Source: CBDIDH01 sp965277595 (GTDB taxonomy: Bacteria; Planctomycetota; Planctomycetia; Isosphaerales; Isosphaeraceae). From it: a stretch of 64,000 bases of DNA. Every line of letters begins with the position of its first letter. Position 1 is the stretch's first letter. The notes beneath the pieces were generated by a model that saw only the letters and a list, made by a program, of their open reading frames with translations, ran no database searches and had not been told where the DNA came from. This document shows, in pieces, positions 46,952 to 55,854 of the stretch. Location of the stretch: assembly GCA_965277595.1 (NCBI GenBank), contig CBDIDH010000002.1, positions 4,526,001-4,590,000 of the forward strand. The letters are read 5' to 3'. Position numbers and translations under genes: made by a program.

Positions 46952-47350
46952 ATGCGGGTTTTCAAAGGGTTACTGACGCCGGTCTCCATCCTGGTTCTCT
47001 CGGGCGTGATCGCCTACGACCGGGTCGCGCCTCGCCTGATCCAGGCCTCGGCGCCCGCGATTAATGGCGTCGCTCTCGGCCGAACGTACGCTCCGGCTCT
47101 CGCCTCGGCCTATGGCGACGCCTGGATCGCCGCCGCCAGGGCGATCGATGACGGCAAGACAGTCGCCGAAGCTCAGACGGTGCTTCAAGAGACCTGGAAG
47201 GAAGCACGGATCAAATCGTTCCGAAGCAAGGTCCTGCCGACCTTCTCCATCGTCTTGCCCGAGGGAACCGAGCCCGCCAACCCGGCGAAGCGGGCGGAGG
47301 TCGCGAACCTCTGGCGCGCCTTTGCAAAGGGCCTCAAGCAGGGTCTTTGA
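46952..47350 (+). CDS. Small membrane-anchored hypothetical protein
   Basis: ATG 46952 follows GAGGG; a longer frame upstream adds an Arg-rich stretch without support. The 132-residue protein has one N-terminal membrane segment (LLTPVSILVLSGVIAYD) and a soluble helical remainder (WIAAARAIDDGKTVAEAQTV, PAKRAEVANLWRAFAKGL). Probably signal-anchored. It is followed 67 nt later by the papain-like protein and then another small membrane protein on the same strand. No family recognised. Confidence 0.65.
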   Translation: MRVFKGLLTPVSILVLSGVIAYDRVAPRLIQASAPAINGVALGRTYAPALASAYGDAWIAAARAIDDGKTVAEAQTVLQETWKEARIKSFRSKVLPTFSIVLPEGTEPANPAKRAEVANLWRAFAKGLKQGL

Positions 47351-47417
47351 CAGGCGGATTTCCCACCAAAATACAGGTTCATGTTCAGCATCAGGTTCAC
47401 TAAAAGGCAGATCGCGA

Positions 47418-48320
47418 ATGAGCATCCATGACGTGAAACTCGGCGGCTGGCGGAAGAACCCCGCGGAGGTGGCCCGCGTTCTCGCGACCATGCCCCGCCC
47501 GCTCTTCGCCGCCGCGGCGCCCGGGCTGGCGCGATCAGGAGCCGGCCAGACCGTGCTCCTCTACAAGGCTTTCCGAGACGTCAACGACGGCGAATACATC
47601 GACTACCCCGCCCAGGAGATCGGCGACTGCGTCTCGCAGGGATTCGGCCACGGAATTGACCTTCTCGCCGCGGTTCAAATCGCGATCGGCAAGGCCCCCG
47701 AGTCGTTCGAGCAGACGGCGACCGAGGCGATTTACGGCATGGCCCGGATCGATATCGGCGGCGAGTATGGCGACAAGGACGATGGCGCCGTCGGTGCCTG
47801 GGCGGCCAAGGCGGTCAGCCGGTTCGGAACCGTCAGCCGCAAGGTTCTCGGACCCTACGACGGCAAGCGAGCCAAGCAATGGGGCACCTTCGGCGTTCCC
47901 GACGACGTCAAGCGTCTGGCGACCGCCCACAAAGTTCGGACGGCTTCGCTCGTCACCAAATACGAGGAGCTTGAAGACGCGCTGGCGAACGGATATCCGG
48001 TCACCGTCTGCTCGGATCAGGGGTTCACGATCGAGCGCGATGACGACGGTTTTTGCGCGGCGGAAGGAAATTGGGGCCACTGCATGTTGATCGTCGGCGT
48101 CCGCGCGGACGACCGCCCCGGCGCCTGCATCTTCCAGTCGTGGGGAAGCGACTGCCCGACCGGCCCGCTTGCTCTTGATCAGCCGCCGAACTCGTTCTGG
48201 GCGGACCGCGAGGTCGTCGCGTCGATGCTCGCGATGGAAGACTCCTGGGCCATTTCCAACTTCGACGGCTATCCCCTCCAGTCCCTGCCGGACCGCTGGT
48301 CCTACGACGGCTTCGCCTGA
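47418..48320 (+). CDS. Papain-like cysteine peptidase-fold protein
   Basis: ATG 47418 follows AAAAGG. The 300-residue protein has the elements of a papain-type peptidase: Cys71 in EIGDCVSQGFGHG with an upstream Gln in PAQEIGD, His221 in NWGHCMLIVGV, and then SWGSDCPTGP where the Asn/Trp region of papain lies. There is no signal peptide or membrane segment. A mid-region DGAVGAWAAKAVSRFG is typical of C1-like phage and secretion proteins. Whether it cleaves or only binds is unknown. It is flanked by two small membrane-segment proteins. Confidence 0.65.
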   Translation: MSIHDVKLGGWRKNPAEVARVLATMPRPLFAAAAPGLARSGAGQTVLLYKAFRDVNDGEYIDYPAQEIGDCVSQGFGHGIDLLAAVQIAIGKAPESFEQTATEAIYGMARIDIGGEYGDKDDGAVGAWAAKAVSRFGTVSRKVLGPYDGKRAKQWGTFGVPDDVKRLATAHKVRTASLVTKYEELEDALANGYPVTVCSDQGFTIERDDDGFCAAEGNWGHCMLIVGVRADDRPGACIFQSWGSDCPTGPLALDQPPNSFWADREVVASMLAMEDSWAISNFDGYPLQSLPDRWSYDGFA

Positions 48321-48452
48321 TTGAAAACGCCTTGGGAATCACGTCGAGGTCGGCGGCCAAATGACGCCTCCGACCCGACCCGACCCGACCCAACTCAACA
48401 CCCTGAAACGGCCTTCTTCCTCTTCTCCAATCCATCAAAGGGAATTTCGACG

Positions 48453-48782
48453 ATGCGGGACGCTCTCCGAATCCTTCAGGCCGGGATCTGCCGATTCTGG
48501 GGGACGGTCCCCGGAGCCTTGAAGAATCATCTCAACACCGAGGAACTGGCGCGGATCACGATCGCCTCGCTGACAGCCGGGGGGGGCCTCTTCGGCCTCG
48601 TCGAGGCGCTCTCGATGAACGTCGGCTCGATCTTCCCCGCGTCGGGAGATGCCGCGCTCGCCACGGTGGTCTTGACCATGATCCTCGAAGGCCATCGCCG
48701 ACTCCATCAAGGCCAGGACCCGCGACACTTGCCCCAACCGCCGCGACCGAACCGTTACCAACCCCGCGGTACCGTCAATTGA
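48453..48782 (+). CDS. Small membrane protein, holin-like in size
   Basis: ATG 48453 gives 109 residues. A basic/aromatic N-terminus (MRDALRILQAGICRFWGTV) is followed by two moderately hydrophobic helices (about 33-50, IASLTAGGGLFGLVEALS, and 60-80, DAALATVVLTMILEG), then a Pro/Arg/Gln-rich tail. This resembles small phage membrane proteins in layout but no family was recognised. It lies 132 nt after the papain-like gene on the same strand. Confidence 0.55.
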   Translation: MRDALRILQAGICRFWGTVPGALKNHLNTEELARITIASLTAGGGLFGLVEALSMNVGSIFPASGDAALATVVLTMILEGHRRLHQGQDPRHLPQPPRPNRYQPRGTVN

Positions 48783-48885
48783 GCAACCCGCGCCCTTTCT
48801 GGTATTCTTCAAGAGCAATCCCGCGAAGGTTCGCGCGACGGAGCCGCGTAAAGTCGGGTGTTCTAGTCCTCCGCGGAGTTCGGTG

Positions 48886-50166
48886 ATGGCGAGGTTCGAC
48901 AAGCCTGAACCGTCACGGGCTGTTCCCGACGATCTCTTGCCCTTGATCCGAGAGTCTGGCGTCCTCACGGAAAGGCAATTCGCCGACATCAAGGCCAGGG
49001 TTCTTCGCGGCGATTACCCCGCCCAGTCAAACGCGCTGGCCGAACGCCTCGTCAGCGAGAAGATCCTCACGAATTACCAGGTCGGCCGGTTCCTCAAGAA
49101 CAAAGCGCACGGCCTGGTCGTCGGCCGTTACGTGCTGATGGACCGGCTCGGCTCAGGGTCGATGGGGCGCGTCTACAAGGCCCACCATCAGATGATGGAC
49201 CGGCTCGTCGCAATCAAGATCATCGCGCCTGAGATCGTCTCCAACGACCGGGTCATCGCCCGATTTCAGCGCGAGATGAAGCTGGTCGGTCGGCTCGATC
49301 ACCCGAACGTGATCCGCGCCTTCGATGCCGACAAGATCAACCGGGTCCTCTACATCGTCATGGAGTACGTCCAGGGCCTCAGCCTCTCGGAACGAATGCG
49401 AAAGAAGCTGCTCACGCCGATGGAAATGGCCGACTACGCCGCGCAGGCGGCGCTTGGCCTGGCCCACGCCCACGGCCAGGGCATCGTTCACCGCGACGTC
49501 AAGCCTTCCAACCTCCTCTTGACCGACGAGAAGCTCGTGAAGGTTCTCGACCTCGGTCTCGGTGTCCTGATGGAGGCCGACAACGCGACCTCGTTTGCCA
49601 CGGCCGACGGGATCGCCGTCGGCACGATTGACTACATGTCGCCCGAGCAAGCCTGCGGGCGCGAGGTTGACGGCCGGAGCGACCTCTTCAGCCTCGGCTG
49701 CTCGATGTACCACCTGATGACCGGCAAACTCCCGTACCCCGGCGATTCTCCGATCGAGCGGATGGGTAAGCGAATCGGCAGCTCGCCCGTGCCGATCATC
49801 GAGGTCAAGCCCGACATCCCGCTCGGCCTCGCGCGGGTTCTCGACAAGCTCCTCGCTCACAAGCCGAACGACCGATTTCAGACCGCCAACGAGGCGGCCG
49901 AGGCCCTTCAATTCCTCCTCAGGCCAAGAGCCCGCGCCGTCGCCCCGACGGTTCCACAGGTCGAGCCCAAAGCCGAACCCGTCGCGCTTCCTCCGGCCCC
50001 GGTCGAACAGGTGATCGTTCGGATCAGGCCCGAGTATCCCCGTTGGTTTCGCCCACTCGCGCAGCTTGCCGAGGAAAAGCCAGGGCTTGCCGTCCTGGCC
50101 ATGATCCTAGGGCTCTCGGCCGCCCTTGGACTCGGTTTTCTCGCGGCGGTGCTGAGCAGAGGTTAA
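48886..50166 (+). CDS. Membrane-anchored Ser/Thr protein kinase
   Basis: The 426-residue protein (ATG 48886; GTG 48883 is adjacent) begins with a helical region of about 70 residues (SGVLTERQFADIKARVLRGD, KILTNYQVGRFL), common before planctomycete kinases. The kinase domain at about 83-340 has GSGSMGRVYKAHH, AIKII, IVHRDVKPSNLLL and GTIDYMSPEQACGR; the DFG motif is DLG. After a Pro-rich linker, a single C-terminal membrane helix (about 398-423, LAVLAMILGLSAALGLGFLA) anchors it with the kinase in the cytoplasm. Substrates unknown. Confidence 0.9.
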   Translation: MARFDKPEPSRAVPDDLLPLIRESGVLTERQFADIKARVLRGDYPAQSNALAERLVSEKILTNYQVGRFLKNKAHGLVVGRYVLMDRLGSGSMGRVYKAHHQMMDRLVAIKIIAPEIVSNDRVIARFQREMKLVGRLDHPNVIRAFDADKINRVLYIVMEYVQGLSLSERMRKKLLTPMEMADYAAQAALGLAHAHGQGIVHRDVKPSNLLLTDEKLVKVLDLGLGVLMEADNATSFATADGIAVGTIDYMSPEQACGREVDGRSDLFSLGCSMYHLMTGKLPYPGDSPIERMGKRIGSSPVPIIEVKPDIPLGLARVLDKLLAHKPNDRFQTANEAAEALQFLLRPRARAVAPTVPQVEPKAEPVALPPAPVEQVIVRIRPEYPRWFRPLAQLAEEKPGLAVLAMILGLSAALGLGFLAAVLSRG

Positions 50167-50182
50167 TCCGCCAGACAAGCTT

Positions 50183-51403
50183 TTAAGGTTTTGTGGCCGA
50201 GACGATCCAGACAGGGCGTTGCGGGACCAGGGTCGTCAGCCCGGCGAGAGGACGCCCCTCCGCAATCTGGGCCTGAATCACGTCCATCGGCCAGCCGATT
50301 GTTCGAAATCTCTCAAGGACGGCGGCGAGGTTCTCGATTCCCACGAAGTTGGCGACGAATTGGCCGCCGGGAAGGAGCCGGGAGGCCACGACGTCGAGAA
50401 TCGCCGTCAGATGCCCCCCCGAACCTCCCAGAAAAACCCCCGAGGGAGATTCCTCAGCAGTCAGGCAACCGGGGGCCTCGTTCTCGACGATGCGAATGTT
50501 AAAGACTTCGAACCGGATTCGATTCATCTTCAAATACACAAGCTGCGTCGCGGCCCGCTCTACCGCGACGATTTCGCGGCCGGGAAAGGCCCGAGCAAGT
50601 TCGACCGAGACACCTCCAAGGCCCGCGCCAAGGTCCCAGATCGGACCATCGACGAGACCGCCGAAGCGACGAAGGACGAGGGCACGAATATCCTGATGCG
50701 TCAAGAGAATCGCCCCCGATTCCGGTTGCGCGAAGGCGTCGTCGGCCGGCTCGATACTGTTCAGAAACGCCTTGCCGCGACGTTCGAGGACGAGGACGTT
50801 GAGCCTGGAAAACGATCGGCCGATGAGATCGATGAGCGGAGCCGAGGTCACGAGTTCCTGGTCCGAGTTCAGGTCCGAACAGACCCAGGCGTGATATTCC
50901 CGCGCCAGGCCGTGATCGTCAAGGAACCGGGCAACCTCCGAGGGACTGGCTCCGTCGCGTGTAAAAAGGCCAATCCGGGGACGCCCCAGAAGAGGCAAGA
51001 GCACCGGTTTGAGCGGGCGGCCGTGAATGCTCGCGATGGCGGCGTCGTGCCAGGAAAGGCCAGCGCGCGCAAAGGCGTATTGCATGCTGGAGACGGAGGT
51101 TTCCACCTGCACCTGTTCGCGGCCGAGCGCCGCGATGATCCGGTCGCCGATTCCGTAAAAGAGCGGGTCGCCCGAGGCAAGGACCACGCACCGCTCTTGA
51201 TCGCCGCGTCGGCCAAGCCGGGCGATGAGTGCGTCAATGTTATCGGTGATCGTGAAAGTTTCCGCCGAGGTCGAACCGACGAGTTCGAGATGTCGGCGGC
51301 CTCCGGCAAGAAAAGTCGCGGCCTGAACGGCCTTCAAGGCGTTGGATCTCAGCCCCTCAAGCCCTTCCGCCCCCAGGCCAATGACGACGACGGGCGCGGT
51401 CAT
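50183..51403 (-). CDS. cobL: Precorrin-6Y C5,15-methyltransferase (decarboxylating), CbiE-CbiT fusion
   Basis: The 406-residue enzyme fuses two methyltransferases of corrin synthesis. The N-terminal half is CbiE-type (VVVIGLGAEGLEGL, VVLASGDPLFYGIG). The C-terminal half is CbiT-type (ALVLRRFGGL, WDLGAGLGGVSVELAR, GREIVAVE), with a SAM-binding glycine motif. It methylates C5 and C15 of precorrin-6Y and decarboxylates the acetate side chain. The last gene of the operon, it overlaps cbiD by 4 nt. Confidence 0.95.
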   Translation of the reverse strand: MTAPVVVIGLGAEGLEGLRSNALKAVQAATFLAGGRRHLELVGSTSAETFTITDNIDALIARLGRRGDQERCVVLASGDPLFYGIGDRIIAALGREQVQVETSVSSMQYAFARAGLSWHDAAIASIHGRPLKPVLLPLLGRPRIGLFTRDGASPSEVARFLDDHGLAREYHAWVCSDLNSDQELVTSAPLIDLIGRSFSRLNVLVLERRGKAFLNSIEPADDAFAQPESGAILLTHQDIRALVLRRFGGLVDGPIWDLGAGLGGVSVELARAFPGREIVAVERAATQLVYLKMNRIRFEVFNIRIVENEAPGCLTAEESPSGVFLGGSGGHLTAILDVVASRLLPGGQFVANFVGIENLAAVLERFRTIGWPMDVIQAQIAEGRPLAGLTTLVPQRPVWIVSATKP

Positions 51404-52536
51404 CGATTGGCTCTCGCGAGGATCTTGCCGTTGAAGTCGAATAGAATTGATTCAACCTCGATTGCGCCCTCGGCATGTTCGAAGCAAGCGTCGGTGGCCT
51501 TGCGGGCAATCCGGTCGTAAAGGGCGAAGAAGCCCGACGATTCGACGAGTTCCTCAACGTGCCTCGCGGTATTCGCCGCGGCGATTTCCTGAATGAGCGT
51601 CTCATTGGCTCCGGCGTCTCGGGCGAGATCAGCCAGAAAAGCGAGGTCGACAGCACCGCCGGCGACGTGCGTTTGCATCTGGCCGGTCGCGAGCTTGGCA
51701 ACCTTGCCGATCATTCCGCACACAGTCACGCGATTGACCCCGCGCAGGACGCACCGTTTGAGCGAATCGCCGGTAAAAATCCCCATTTGAACGAAGGCCA
51801 TCTCGGGAAGGACGGGATAGACCCCCTCGGCGAACCGTTCGCTCCGGCCGCCGGTCGTCAGCACGATGTGGCGGTGGCTGTTGGCGGCGGCGACGTCGAT
51901 CGACTGCACGACCGAGGCCCTCCAGCTCGCCGTGCTCATGGGTCGAACCACCCCGGTCGTCCCCAGGATCGAGATTCCGCCAAGGATACCGATCCGCGCG
52001 TTGAGCGTCTTCCTGGCGATCGCCTCGCCGTCGGGAACCGTGACGGTGACCTCGATCCCCGTCGGCGTCCCCTCGGTTCCCAGAGCCAGGGCGATTCCTT
52101 GAATGATCATCGCGCGCGGCACGGGATTGATCGCCGGTGAGCCGGGAGGAAGCTCCAGGCCCGGCTGGGTGATCCGGCCGACTCCCGGACCGCCGAGAAT
52201 CGTGATTCCAGGCGCGTCGGTCTCGCGGACCCTGACGATAATCTCCGCGCCGTGGGTAACGTCGGGGTCATCGCCGCCGTCCTTGATGACTCCGGCCAGG
52301 GCGACACCATTGGCAAAACCAAGCCGATGGATCGGAATCCGCAGATCAAAACCGAGCGGCGAGGGGACGTTGACCCGCTCAACCCGCTCGTCGCGGACGA
52401 GCAAGCGGCAGGCTGCCTGCGCACCGGCCGCGGCACAGGCACCAGTCGTGTAGCCCTCACGCCTTCCCTGTGGATCTCTCGGCGGGACCGTCAGGTTGCG
52501 GACGATCTCGAAGGGCGGGCGCCCCTCGGGAATCAT
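51400..52536 (-). CDS. cbiD: Cobalt-precorrin-5B C1-methyltransferase
   Basis: The 378-residue CbiD carries the diagnostic REGYTTGACAAAGAQAA, followed by RLGFANGVALAGVIKDGGDD and GPGVGRITQPGLELPPGSPA, and DTTGVVRPMS-type segments (GTTGVVRPMSTASW). It methylates C1 in the anaerobic (early cobalt insertion) route, consistent with CbiX nearby. Start and stop both overlap the neighbouring cob genes by 4 nt. Confidence 0.95.
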   Translation of the reverse strand: MIPEGRPPFEIVRNLTVPPRDPQGRREGYTTGACAAAGAQAACRLLVRDERVERVNVPSPLGFDLRIPIHRLGFANGVALAGVIKDGGDDPDVTHGAEIIVRVRETDAPGITILGGPGVGRITQPGLELPPGSPAINPVPRAMIIQGIALALGTEGTPTGIEVTVTVPDGEAIARKTLNARIGILGGISILGTTGVVRPMSTASWRASVVQSIDVAAANSHRHIVLTTGGRSERFAEGVYPVLPEMAFVQMGIFTGDSLKRCVLRGVNRVTVCGMIGKVAKLATGQMQTHVAGGAVDLAFLADLARDAGANETLIQEIAAANTARHVEELVESSGFFALYDRIARKATDACFEHAEGAIEVESILFDFNGKILARANR

Positions 52537-53960
52537 GGCGAGGTTCCCGACGTCGACAAGGCCAGGTCGAGCAGGGCGTTGACCACCGCCGCCGTGACCG
52601 GGGTTCCCCCTTTACGGCCGAGGCTGGTCACGTAAGGAACCGTCGATTGACCGATCAGCCTTGTCTTCGCGGCCCCGACGCCGACAAACCCGACCGGAAT
52701 GCCGATCAGGCAGGCGGGCCGCCAGTTCGCAACGTCGATCAACCGAAGGGCTTCGTCAAGGGCCGTCGGCGCGTTGCCAATCGCGACCACGGCGCCGTCG
52801 CCGATCCGATCGGCCAGTCTTCGGATGCCGGCGGCCGATCGCGTGAGCTTTTCGGCCTCGGCAAGCTCGGTCGTGCCGGGTTCGTCGATCGCGCAGAGGC
52901 TCAAAACATTGAGCGGGCCGGTCAAATCGCGGCGGACCCCAGCGCGAAGCATCTCGACGTCGGTCAGGACGAGTGCTCCCGCGCGAAAGGCCCGAATTGC
53001 GGCTTCGATCGCGCCAGGGGCAATCTTGACGTTCGCCGCGAACTCAAAATCAGCGGTCGCGTGGATCATCCGACGGACAACGGCACGCTCGCTCGGGTCG
53101 GTGGGTTCGTCGCCAAGCTCGTGATCGATGATCGCCAGCGATTCGGCCATGATCGCCTCGCCGGGCCTTGAAAGCGTCAAGCGAGAAGTCTCCGCGGCCG
53201 AGGTCTTCGCCGCATAGATGCGCGGCGTGACCATCCGGCCGCGATCAAAATAGGTTCGCGAGTTGCCGACGATGACCGTCGTGAACATCGAGACCGGCCG
53301 ATCTCTCAGCGCATCGAGCCGGATGACGTCAACGGTCTCTCCCGGCCTGTAGGCATTCTCGACGAGTCCCACGGGCGTTCCCGGATCGCGAAAGCGGAGC
53401 AAGAGGTCGGCAACGGCCTGGAGTTGCCAGGTTCGGGTCCGGCTCGCGGGGTTGTAGATGACGAGGACGAGGTCGACCCGCGCCGATGCCTCGACGCGAC
53501 TGAGGATCGTCGGCCAGGGGGTGAGCAGGTCGCTCAGGCTGACACAGGCCCAGTCGTGAGCGAGCGGCGCCCCGAGCCTCGCGGCGGCGGAACAGGCGGC
53601 CGTGACCCCTGGAACAAGCACGATCTCGACCGACGACTTCCGCCCCGAGGCCAGCTCGCAGGCGACGCCTCCCATGCCGTAGATCCCGGCGTCGCCGCTT
53701 GAGACCAGGGCGACGCGATGCCCCTTCTCGGCCAGGTCAAGCGCGACCCCGGCGCGTTCGATCTCCAGGCCGAGGTCGCGCCCGATCACCGCTTTGCCGT
53801 TCAGCAAGGGGGCGATCAGGTCGAGATAGCCGTGGTAGCCAACGACCGTATCGGCCGCGCCAATGGCCGCGGAAGCGTCTGGCGTCAAGACGCCGGCCGA
53901 GCCGGGTCCGAGGCCGACGACGTGAAGAGTTCCCGTCCTGGTTTCCGGATCGTTCATCAT
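52533..53960 (-). CDS. cobJ-cobH: Precorrin-3B C17-methyltransferase fused to precorrin-8X methylmutase
   Basis: The 475-residue fusion has CobJ/CbiH in the N-terminal half (LHVVGLGPGSAGVLTPDA, VALVSSGDAGIYGMGGVA, LIYNPASRTRTWQL-type segments). A CobH/CbiC-type methylmutase makes up the rest: RMIHATADFEFAANVKIAPG with the catalytic His, LTDVEMLRAGV and LIGIPVGFVGVGAAK. The first domain contracts the ring and methylates C17; the second moves a methyl from C11 to C12. The fusion is in frame, with no sign of frameshift. It lies 1 nt after cobI and overlaps cbiD. Confidence 0.95.
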   Translation of the reverse strand: MMNDPETRTGTLHVVGLGPGSAGVLTPDASAAIGAADTVVGYHGYLDLIAPLLNGKAVIGRDLGLEIERAGVALDLAEKGHRVALVSSGDAGIYGMGGVACELASGRKSSVEIVLVPGVTAACSAAARLGAPLAHDWACVSLSDLLTPWPTILSRVEASARVDLVLVIYNPASRTRTWQLQAVADLLLRFRDPGTPVGLVENAYRPGETVDVIRLDALRDRPVSMFTTVIVGNSRTYFDRGRMVTPRIYAAKTSAAETSRLTLSRPGEAIMAESLAIIDHELGDEPTDPSERAVVRRMIHATADFEFAANVKIAPGAIEAAIRAFRAGALVLTDVEMLRAGVRRDLTGPLNVLSLCAIDEPGTTELAEAEKLTRSAAGIRRLADRIGDGAVVAIGNAPTALDEALRLIDVANWRPACLIGIPVGFVGVGAAKTRLIGQSTVPYVTSLGRKGGTPVTAAVVNALLDLALSTSGTSP

Positions 53961-53961
53961 C

Positions 53962-54690
53962 TCAGCGTATCAGGACCAGCGAGAAGTAGGACAGGTCTTC
54001 TTTCAGGGCCGCGTCGAGGTCGCGAAAGATCCGCTCCTCGGACCTGCCGACATTTTCCAGGAGCACCGCGCGGTGGAGCCGGTTTCGCACGCGCAGAGCA
54101 AGAACCAGCGCGGGCAAGACTCCGGCCGCCTTGAGCCAGCAGGTCATGCCGGGGCGGTCGAGGATCGAGCCAATCGCGTCGACGTGATAGGTGCCCGGAC
54201 AGATCGTCAGAATCGCCTCTTTCTGAGCGAGCGGCCAACCGAGCCGGGCCGCCGCGGCACTGACGGCGCTGACGCCGGGAATGATCTCGACGCCCGTCTC
54301 GGGGGCAAGGGCGGCCAGATGTTCGGCCACGTAAGACCCCGATCCGTAAAGCATCGGGTCGCCTTCGGTCAAAAAACCGACCTTTTGACCGGCCCGCGCC
54401 GCGTCGCGCAGGCGTTGGGCGACGCGATTATAACCGACCGAGCCGTCGTCAGGTCCGCAACGCATGGCGAGGCGAGCCGATTCGACCTTTTGCCAGGGTT
54501 CAAGATGATCGGCGATCGTTTCCAGGGCGTAGCCGGCGCGGTCGGTCGGCCCCGCGTGAACGATCAGGTCGCGGCTTTTCAAGGTCTTGAGAGCGCGCAG
54601 GGTCAGCAAGTCCGGGTCGCCCGGCCCGACCCCGATGATCGCGATGGGGACGGACGTCGCGTCGTGGGTCATCGTCGGGTCCGCCGTCAA
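53962..54690 (-). CDS. cobI: Precorrin-2 C20-methyltransferase
   Basis: The 242-residue tetrapyrrole methylase has the N-terminal IGVGPGDPDLLTLRALKTLK, the GDPMLYGSGSYVAEHL motif and VEIIPGVSAVSAAAARLGWP. The C-terminal LKEDLSYFSLVLIR is typical of CobI/CbiL rather than CobM/CbiF. It methylates C20 of (cobalt-)precorrin-2. It overlaps cbiX by 4 nt at its start. The CobI versus CobM distinction was made by eye. Confidence 0.8.
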   Translation of the reverse strand: MTADPTMTHDATSVPIAIIGVGPGDPDLLTLRALKTLKSRDLIVHAGPTDRAGYALETIADHLEPWQKVESARLAMRCGPDDGSVGYNRVAQRLRDAARAGQKVGFLTEGDPMLYGSGSYVAEHLAALAPETGVEIIPGVSAVSAAAARLGWPLAQKEAILTICPGTYHVDAIGSILDRPGMTCWLKAAGVLPALVLALRVRNRLHRAVLLENVGRSEERIFRDLDAALKEDLSYFSLVLIR

Positions 54691-55679
54691 CGTTCGTTGA
54701 GCAACTGGAGACGGGAAAGCAGGCGCTCATCCCAGGGATGTCCGGCCGCGTCGGTCGCAACCGATCGCCGCGTCGATCGGCGAGGGCGATGATCATGGTC
54801 GTCGTCGAGCGTTGACGCGCGGACGTGATGATGATGGCCTTCCTGGGGCATCCCCAGGTCGTTCTCGCGGCCAAAGAGGCGAACGCGATACTTGCAGAGG
54901 TCGCAGTTCATCAATGGTGAGCCGTGCCGCGCTTCGTGGGCTCGGTCCTCGAAGGCCCGGAGCAAGAGCGGGTGAGACCGGAGATGCGACGTCAGAATGA
55001 TCTGGGTCGTCGGGTCCGCCTCCGCATGGCGACTGGCCGCCTCGGCGATGCGCTTGACGAGAACACCGTCGAAGAGAAAATACGGCTGGACCACGATCCT
55101 CTTGTATCCAAGCTTGCGGCAGACGCTCAGCGCCTCATCAACGCGCGGCGAGGCCAGGCCCGAATAGGCGAAGGCCGCCCAGGCGACGCCGTAACTCTCC
55201 CAGAGCAACCGGGCGACCCGCGCGATGTTGGCATTGGCATCGGGGTCGGACGTCCCCCGGCCGACGAGAAGCAAGAGGGTCTCGGCGGCGGGAACCTCGG
55301 CAAGGTCCGCCGTGGCTTCGAGATAGCGGACCCGGCAGAGTTCAAGAAGCGCGGGATGAATGTCAAGAGGCCGGGCCATTCGAAAGTTGACACCGGGATG
55401 TCGCTCGCGGCCGTCCTGAACCTCGCTGGGAACGTCGTTCTTGACGTGGCCGGCGGCCATCAGCATGGCGGGGACCACCGTCACGTCGCTCGCCCCCTGG
55501 TCAACGAGCGCGTCAATCGCCTCGCCAATCGTCGGTCGCGCGAATTCGAGAAACCCAGCAGCCTGAGGGCGGTCGGGGCGAAGGCTCTGCCAGGCCCCGG
55601 CAAAGGCGAGGAAGTCGGCAATCCCGCCTTCGTCGCGACTGCCATGAGCGGCGATCAGCAAGGCGTCCGACATGTGCAC
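54687..55679 (-). CDS. cbiX: Sirohydrochlorin cobaltochelatase with Cys and His-rich C-terminal tail
   Basis: ATG 55673 (MSDALLIAAHGSRDEGG) is likely; GTG 55679 is 2 codons upstream. The two-domain CbiX inserts cobalt: ALLIAAHGSRDEG with the catalytic His, VVPAMLMAAGHVKND, and the second half LLLVGRGTSDPDANANIARV and KRIVVQPYFLFDGVLVKRI. After about residue 250 there is MNCDLCKYRV, which may bind iron-sulfur or cobalt, then GHHHHVRAS and DDDHDHR, a His/Asp-rich metal-storage-like tail. It is the first gene of a tight group, and a heptamer repeat separates it from cbiB. Confidence 0.95.
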   Translation of the reverse strand: MHMSDALLIAAHGSRDEGGIADFLAFAGAWQSLRPDRPQAAGFLEFARPTIGEAIDALVDQGASDVTVVPAMLMAAGHVKNDVPSEVQDGRERHPGVNFRMARPLDIHPALLELCRVRYLEATADLAEVPAAETLLLLVGRGTSDPDANANIARVARLLWESYGVAWAAFAYSGLASPRVDEALSVCRKLGYKRIVVQPYFLFDGVLVKRIAEAASRHAEADPTTQIILTSHLRSHPLLLRAFEDRAHEARHGSPLMNCDLCKYRVRLFGRENDLGMPQEGHHHHVRASTLDDDHDHRPRRSTRRSVATDAAGHPWDERLLSRLQLLNER

Positions 55680-55771
55680 GGCCCGTCGCTTTCCGTCTCG
55701 ACTCGCGGCAAATTTCCGTCGTTGGATGATCCAAAGAGGCTAACAGCCCACGACCAGGGGCGTCAAGCACG

Positions 55772-55854
55772 CATCCGATGACCGATGACCGATGACCGAA
55801 GGAAAAATGGATTCGGCCCTTGGTCATCGGTCATCGTGTCTTTCCCATTCTCCT
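55772..55854. repeat. Heptamer palindromic element (R6) inside the cob cluster
   Basis: The left arm is CCGATGACCGATGACCGATG with a further ACCGAA, the right arm TTGGTCATCGGTCATC, followed by a degraded outer end (TCTTTCCCATTCTCCT) that reaches the stop codon of cbiB. It splits the cob genes into two tightly packed groups. Confidence 0.85.

Noticed and set aside
55680..55852. Cobalamin riboswitch upstream of cbiX
   Set aside because: I saw only the heptamer element and no clear B12-box or expected stems. Absence by eye is not proof.
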